Positions 58,219 to 64,000 of a stretch of 64,000 bases of DNA are shown piece after piece; positions within the stretch are counted from its first letter, which is position 1; each line of letters opens with the position of its first letter. The notes under the pieces are model-generated. The model was not told the origin of the DNA and did no database searches. It saw only the letters and a list, made by a program, of their open reading frames with translations. Made by a program: the position numbers and the translations under genes. The stretch is from Pictodentalium vernedei (taxonomy: Eukaryota > Mollusca > Scaphopoda > Dentaliida > Dentaliidae), in assembly GCA_031216915.1 (NCBI GenBank), contig CM062297.1, forward strand, positions 538,678,971 through 538,742,970, given 5' to 3'.

Positions 58219-59131
58219 ATATGGCATCGTAGATTGTGGCGAATGTTTTCATAGCAGCGATTCCAAATTTTCAGTGTTTGTTCGTGAAGCTCGCCCGAAC
58301 TCGGCCATATTATTGGAATGTCCCGAAGCCAGACATGGGCGTCGAGGCGGCCACCCCTCTGCCTCAACCCACCCCCGAACATGCACGTATGCTTTTCTGG
58401 CATTCAGCATGATAGAATGGGAAATTTGTGGTGCTCTGTGTGTCCAAAGATGCGGTAACTATTTGTGAAGGATGTTTGAAACATTTATGGAAGTCGGCCT
58501 AGAATTGGCCGAGATATAGCGTTTTGATGAGTGGAGGTAATTGCTTGAATTTGGTCCTTTCCTAGCACGTGCGAACTGGCGATGGGTGTATGTCTGGGGT
58601 TGTAGCAGTGTTCCCCCTCTGAGGTAGTTCCGTTTGAAACTTTGCATTCTCAGTTACTGGTGGAGAGATGCTGATGACTGAAAGATGCATTGTGTACACT
58701 GATGCCAAATGGACCTCGCCAAGCTGGTAACAGTTAGATATTTGTCAGAAATGAAAAGTGGACAGTAATCGCGCATGGGTTAATGGCGAAAAGGCGGTAA
58801 TTTGGCTAATTTGACATAAAAATTGAGCAGACAGCCGTGTCGCTCCTACGTCACTGTGTCCAGACCACCGAAGGCAGCCACGCGAAATGTTCAGATGTTG
58901 TTCTACTTTCCCTGCTTGACAGGATAATATCTTTATCGAGTGGCGTAACTGTCTGAGGACAACGTGAATTGCGTGGAAACCGGGGGGACAATTCGTCCCA
59001 ACTCTATTCCCAATGCAATGACGTTTTCATTCACTATTTACCTGTCACCAGTCGAGTTTGACTTTATTTGTGTCTATTTGATGAACTGTTCAGCTTTAAA
59101 TATTAGCACATTTATATGGGACATAAAGTTT
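58219..59131. repeat. Module D-III, copy 2
   Basis: Partner of 24076-24986. It retains GTTTGAAACATTTATGGAAG where the first copy has lost four bases (GTTTGAAACATTGGAAG). Confidence 0.92.
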
Positions 59132-59960
59132 GTATGGTTAATGCCGAATTCAAGGCAGGCGGTCGGTCGAGTGGGCGGGCGTTAGGGCATGCATGCAAGT
59201 AGACAGGCAGTCCTGTCTAACAGCTCTTCCGACCGTACTCTTTTACTCTGGCGTGACTGGTGTATGGTTGAAATCGAAGTAAGGGCGGGTTTGCTCTCAG
59301 GCAGTTTGGTTGGCAAAAAAACAGAAGGCATTCCGTATTCCATTCATAATTACTGGAAATCCATATCTACTTCCCATAATTGCTGGAAATCCATATCTAC
59401 TTCTTTGAAACCACGCGTGCAGAGTTAAGTTATAAATCAACAATGCCAGCTCAAATTTACGAATTCAATTTCAATAAAAATCAGTAAATGAAGGTTAAAG
59501 AATATTTTGAAAATTACAGTTTTTCACACAGTACTCTCAAATAGCTTTGATTACGAAAGGGTTACACAAGTCACAGTAATATTCAAATCATTTGTATAAG
59601 TGATAAAATGAAAACAGTTGTCTGGAGAATGAATACTGGTCAGCTATAAAGGATAGCATAAATAAATAAAGCATCTCAGTTTCCAAAGATCATCAATCAC
59701 AGCTTGACAGAGTTTCTGGTGCACAGAAAACATTCAGCGCTGAATCAATTAGGATATGGAGTAAATTGTCACTGGAACTGAAAATGTTTTTTTTTTTTGG
59801 ATGGAACCTACCTTTATGATGCTAGAATGGGCATAGGGTTAAACTTTACAACAAATCTTACAACAGAAAATATGCTCAGTAGGCAATTGTGAATACGCAC
59901 ATGCAAATCATTTTCAATATTCCGTTCCAAAGAGGAAGACAAGTGAATGCGCGCGATCAG
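59132..59960. repeat. Module F, copy 6 (one 69-bp repeat lost)
   Basis: Only one AAAGAATATTTTGAA unit (about 59492); the sequence passes from CTCAAATAGCTTTG straight to ATTACGAAAGGG. Loss of one 69-bp repeat by exchange between the pair explains it. The 30-bp repeats are at 59345 and 59375. Confidence 0.91.
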
Positions 59961-60701
59961 GCATCGGGCGCGGGCAGGCAGCAGGCAGGCAGGAACATGC
60001 AGGCAGGCTCAGACCGAGGCAGACAGGCACACAGGCAGGCGGGCAACTGTACTCTTTCACACAGGCATTGAATGGTTAAAATCGAAGTCAGGGCGGGCTT
60101 GATGTTAGGCAGGTAGATAGGTAGTCAGACTGCGCGCAGGCATCTAGTGCATACAGGCAGGCACAGGCAGGCAGGCAGGCAGGCACAAGCAGGCAGGCAC
60201 GCAGGTAGGCACGCAGGTGTCCAGGCAGACTCAGGCAGGCGCAGGAAGGCTCAAAGGCAGGCTCGCAGACAGGAAGAAGGCAGGTGCGCAGGCATTTCTA
60301 ACAACTCTTCCGACTCTGCTCGTTCACACAGGCGTGACTGGTGAATAGTTAAAATCGAAGTCAGGGCTGGCTTGATGTCAGGCAGGTAGGTAAACAGACA
60401 GACTGTGTGCAGGCACAGACATGGAGGCACTGGTAAGCGCAGACAGGCATGCAGGCAGGCTCAAGCAGGCTCAGGAAGGCACGCCGGCAGGTGCGCATGC
60501 AGGCAGGCAGTCACAGGCAGTGGGCAGGCAGGCGCAGGCAAGCGAGCAGGACGGCTGGCGTGCAGGCATTTTTAACAATTCTTCCAACTGTCCTCTTTCT
60601 CACATGCATGACTGATGAATGGTTAAAATCGAAGTCAGGGTAGGCTTGATGTTGGGCAGGTAGATAGGCAGGCAGACAGACTGCAGGAGGCAGGCGCGCA
60701 G
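59961..60701. repeat. Module G, CAGG block 8
   Basis: Partner of block 4 with different array lengths in each unit. No GGGC run. Confidence 0.92.
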
Positions 60702-61443
60702 GCATTTCTAACAACTCCTCTCAATGTACCCTTTCACACAGGCATAACAGGTGAATGATTAAAATCGAAGTCAGGACAGGCTTGCTGGCAGGCAGGTAGG
60801 TAGACTGACAGACTGCATTTCATAATATTCCAGCCATAATTGCTGAGAATCCATATCTACTTCTTTGAAACTACGTGCAAAGGGTTAAATTAGAAATCAA
60901 CAGCATCATAGCAATACTGCTTAGGAAATAGTGTCACCACACATTTATCTATTCTGTTGCAATTAAAAAATCAGTAACAAAAAGGGTTAACAGACCGTTC
61001 TTTTTCACACTGGCATGACTGTTGTATGGTTAATGTTAAAGTCAGGGCAGTTGGGCATTTCTGACAACTCTTCCGACTCTACCCTTTCACACAGAAATGA
61101 CTGGTGAATGGTTAAAATGGAATTCAGGGCGCGTTTCCTGTCAGGCAGGTAGGTTGGCATACACACTGACAGGCCGTATTTCATATTCCAGCCATATTTG
61201 CTGGAAATCCATTTTTAATTCTCTGTAACCACGCATGCAGGGTTAAGTAAGAAATCAACAGCATTATAGCAGTATTGGTTTGTTGAAATAAAAATCAATA
61301 AAAGAGGGTTAATGAGTATTTTGAAAAGTGTAGTTTTTTCCAGGCAGTACTGTACTCTGTATGAAATAAGAAAAACAGCATCTGGAGAATGCTGGTCAGT
61401 TAAAATCATATTACAGAAAATGAAACACCTGTGGTGATGATCA
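60702..61443. repeat. Module H, copy 12
   Basis: Retains the ATCTATTCTGTTGCAATTAA stretch missing from copy 6 near 26877. Confidence 0.88.
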
Positions 61444-62549
61444 ATCACATTTGATACTTACTGATAACAACGCTTGAGCAATATTATACCAGCAAAGTGA
61501 ACAACTTTTAAAAAGAATTTGGGGGTACTCCAATTCAAGGCCGAAAACTGGGTGAAGAGCAAAACTTTGAATAAAACATATAACAGCAATATTGTTCTAG
61601 AATGTACGCCCTATCTTCTCAAGGAAAAAACTTTGAGAAAATATGTCTCCAGTGTTGAGAAATCGCATGTGAAAGTTGGCAAAAACAGCAATTATTCCGA
61701 CAGTACCCTTATGGGAGCTCCCAAACCTGCCAAGGGTTAAACTTTTTACAATAACATATAGAACAAAAGTTGTTGTACTTTGACAGCTGCATGCAGCCAT
61801 AGAAAACATTCAGCGCTCAATCAATTAGATATGGAGTAAATTGACAATTAAAGTTACCAAATTCTAAAAAATTGAAGTGTTCTTGGACGGTACCTACTTT
61901 TAGGCAACCAGAATGGGCATAGGGTTAAATTTTACAACCAAACTTACAACAGCAAATATGATCAGTAGGCAATTGTGAATGCGGACATGTAAATTATTTT
62001 TCGATATTCCATTCCAAAGTGGAAGAAAAATTAACTCAAAATGAGCGAATTTTAGGTAAACTTTTAGGGTCCTCTGATTCAAGGCCCGAAAACTGGGTGA
62101 AAGCTAAAACTATGAATAAAACATATAACAGCAAAATTGTTCTTGGATGAATGCCAAATCTTCTCACGGGACGTGATTTGAGAAAATGTGGTTGCAGTGC
62201 TGAGAAATCGCAAGTGAATATTGGCATTTTTCGCCAAAAATGCATTTTCGGGTGACGTTTGTGGCAAAACAGATTCAACGTGGGTAATACTGCCTATGCA
62301 GACAGATACAAGTGCATATGCTTCAAATACTAGGAACGTTTCGGCCCAATCGCCCAGAGCATTTTTGAGAATTGGGGCAAAACGTGACATTTTGGCTACA
62401 TTTTGTACGATTTTGGCAGAAAACGGAAAACTTCAGAAATGCCATGACCCAGGTGAGAAACTTCGCATAATGCTTTATTGATGTGCCGAATTTCAACAAA
62501 ATCGTACAGACCGTTTTTGCGTAATCCGTCAGACAAGATTCGGTGAAAT
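61444..62549. repeat. Module A, copy 12 (mosaic)
   Basis: The first two thirds match copy 6. From about 62210 (CAAGTGAATATTGGCATTTTTCG) the variants are those of copies 1 and 3, through the GCATAATGCTTTATTGATG end, so a third mosaic type is present. The 20-bp loss of copy 6 is absent. Confidence 0.9.
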
Positions 62550-62572
62550 AAAAAAAAAAAAAATAAAAAAAA
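62550..62572. repeat. Short poly-A without hairpin
   Basis: 23 bases, A with one T, directly abutting CTAG. Confidence 0.95.
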
Positions 62573-62754
62573 CTAGATTTTTCGATTTCAAGAAATCGAG
62601 AGATTCACCTATTCCGCTTGTCTTTTTAGGCAGCGGCGAAATAAGATTGCATATAGAGCTGCTAGTTTTTTAGGCTATATTAAGTGCATAGCCGATAGAA
62701 AACTCCCTACAGTGTCTAACAATTCTTTCCGCAATACTCTTTCACATTGGCGTG
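62573..62754. repeat. Module C, 3' truncated unit
   Basis: Ends at TTGGCGTGA with the D-III-type joint. Confidence 0.91.
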
Positions 62755-63663
62755 ATATGGCATCGTAGATTGTGGCGAATGTTTTCATAGCAGCGATTCC
62801 AAATTTTCAGTGTTTGTTCGTGAAGCTCGCCCGAACTCGGCCATATTATTGGAATGTCCCGAAGCCAGACATGGGCGTCGAGGCGGCCACCCCTCTACCT
62901 CAACCCACCCCCGAACATGCACGTATGCTTTTCTAACATTCAGCATGATAGAATGGGAAATTTGTGGTGCTCTGTGTGTCCAAAGATGCGGTAATTATTT
63001 GTGAAGGATGTTTGAAACATTTATGGAAGTCGGACTAGAATTGGCCGAGATATAGCGTTTTGATGAGTGGAGGTAATTGCTTGAATTTGGTCCTTTCCTG
63101 GCACATGCGAACTGGCGGTGGGTGTATGTCTGGGGTTGTGGCAGTGTTCCCCCTCTGAGGTAGTTCCGTTTGAAACTTTGCATTCTCAGTTACTGGTGGA
63201 GAGATACTGGTGACTGAAAGATGCATTGTGTACACTGACGCCAAATGGACCTCGCCAAGCTGGTAACAGTTAGATATTTGCCAAAAATGAAAAGTGGACA
63301 GTAATCGCGCATGGGTTAATGGCGAAAAGGCGGTGATTTGGCTAATTTGACATAAAAATTGAGCAGACAGCAGTGTCGCTCCTACGTCACTGTGTCCAGA
63401 CCACCGAAGGCAGCCACGCGAAATATTCAGATATTGTTCTACTTTCCCTGCTTGACAGGATATCTTTATCGAGTGGCGTAACTGTCTGAGGACAACGTGA
63501 ATTGCGTGGAAACCCGAGTGGACGATTCGTCCCAAATCTATTCCAATGCAATGACGTTTCCATTCACTATTTACCTGTCACCAGTCGAGTTTGACTTTAT
63601 TTCTGTCTATTTGATGAACTGTTCAGCTTTAAATATTAGCACATTTATATGGGACATAAAGTT
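62755..63663. repeat. Module D-III, copy 3
   Basis: A tandem neighbour of copy 2 (about 4.5 kb apart). It restores GGACGATTCGTCCC within CCCGAGTGGACG and has small losses (GACAGGATATC, CTATTCCAATGC). A 166-codon reverse-strand ORF (63035-63535) exists only because of these indels. Confidence 0.91.
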
Positions 63664-64000
63664 TGTATGGTTAATGCCGAATTCAAGGCAGGCGGTCGGT
63701 CGAGTGGGCGGGCGTTAGGGCATGCATGCAAGTAGACAGGCAGTCCTGTCTAACAGCTCTTCCGACCGTACTCTTTTACTCTGGCATGACTGGTGTATGG
63801 TTGAAATCGAAGTAAGGGCGGGCTTGCTCTCAGGCAGTTTGGTGGGCAGAAAAACAGAAGGCATTCCATATTCCATTCATAATTGCTGGAAATCCATATC
63901 TCCTTCCCATAATTGCTGGAAATCCATATCTACTTCTTTGAAACCACGCGTGAGGGTTAAGTTAGAAATCAACAATGCCAGCTCAAATTTACGAATTCAA
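63664..64000. repeat. Module F, copy 7 (right end cut by window)
   Basis: Contains the TAGACAGG hairpin near 63735 and two 30-bp repeats (63878, 63908; the first with TCTCCTTCC). The sequence continues beyond the window. Confidence 0.9.

Overview
No protein-coding gene, rRNA, tRNA or CRISPR array can be supported in this window. It is a dense, eukaryote-type composite tandem array: a small set of repeat modules, each found many times, in one orientation, in changing combinations, from the first base to the last. The AT-rich base composition, long poly-A tracts, CAGG/GGGC tetranucleotide arrays and kilobase-scale higher-order repetition suggest nuclear DNA of an animal, probably an invertebrate. 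The species cannot be named from the sequence. The many small ORFs recur only because the DNA recurs.

Module names used here. A = AT-rich unit of about 1.1 kb made of two diverged half-units 545 bp apart, usually ending in poly-A. C = 265-bp unit opening with CTAG and a short palindrome. D = unit of about 0.9-1.3 kb with subtypes D-I to D-IV. E = 1.33-kb old relative of A without poly-A; E' is a stub of it. F = about 0.9-kb unit with a 30-bp and a 69-bp internal tandem repeat. G = CAGG/GGGC-rich minisatellite block. H = unit built on a core of about 75 bp that is also visible in C, F and G.

Layout. 1-7157: A, C x3, D-I, D-II, F, G, H, A. 7264-12510: two C-D-I-E rounds, the second cut short and joined to H. 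12511-18966: A, C, D-I, E, H, then a scrambled patch of A, C and G fragments, H with a local duplication, A. 19063-28405: C x2, D-II, F, G, H, A, C, D-III, F, G, H, A. 28406-34754: C, D-IV, E', H, A, C, G, H, A. 34793-47663: C-D-I-E, C-D-IV-E'-H-A, C-D-I-E, C-D-I-E. 47664-64000: C, D-II, F, G, H, A, C x5, D-II, F, G, H, A, C x2, D-III, F, G, H, A, C, D-III, F (cut by the window edge).

The order follows a grammar. A and complete E always run into C. C runs into D everywhere except two places (16515-16644 and 32498-32738), where it runs into G. D-II and D-III are always followed by F-G-H-A, D-IV by E'-H-A, and D-I usually by E. C+D-I+E gives a repeat of 2,890 bp that keeps its length to within a base at three places. 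Larger copies are visible: about 9.3 kb (19.06-28.4 kb against 52.77-62.5 kb) and about 4.05 kb (28.4-32.5 kb against 37.7-41.8 kb). Several copies are mosaics and several joints carry short shared sequence, as expected from unequal exchange, gene conversion or template switching. The most structured element is at the A/C boundary: a poly-A tract followed by three mutually complementary arms that can form either of two exclusive hairpins, with the cassette present zero to three times per boundary.
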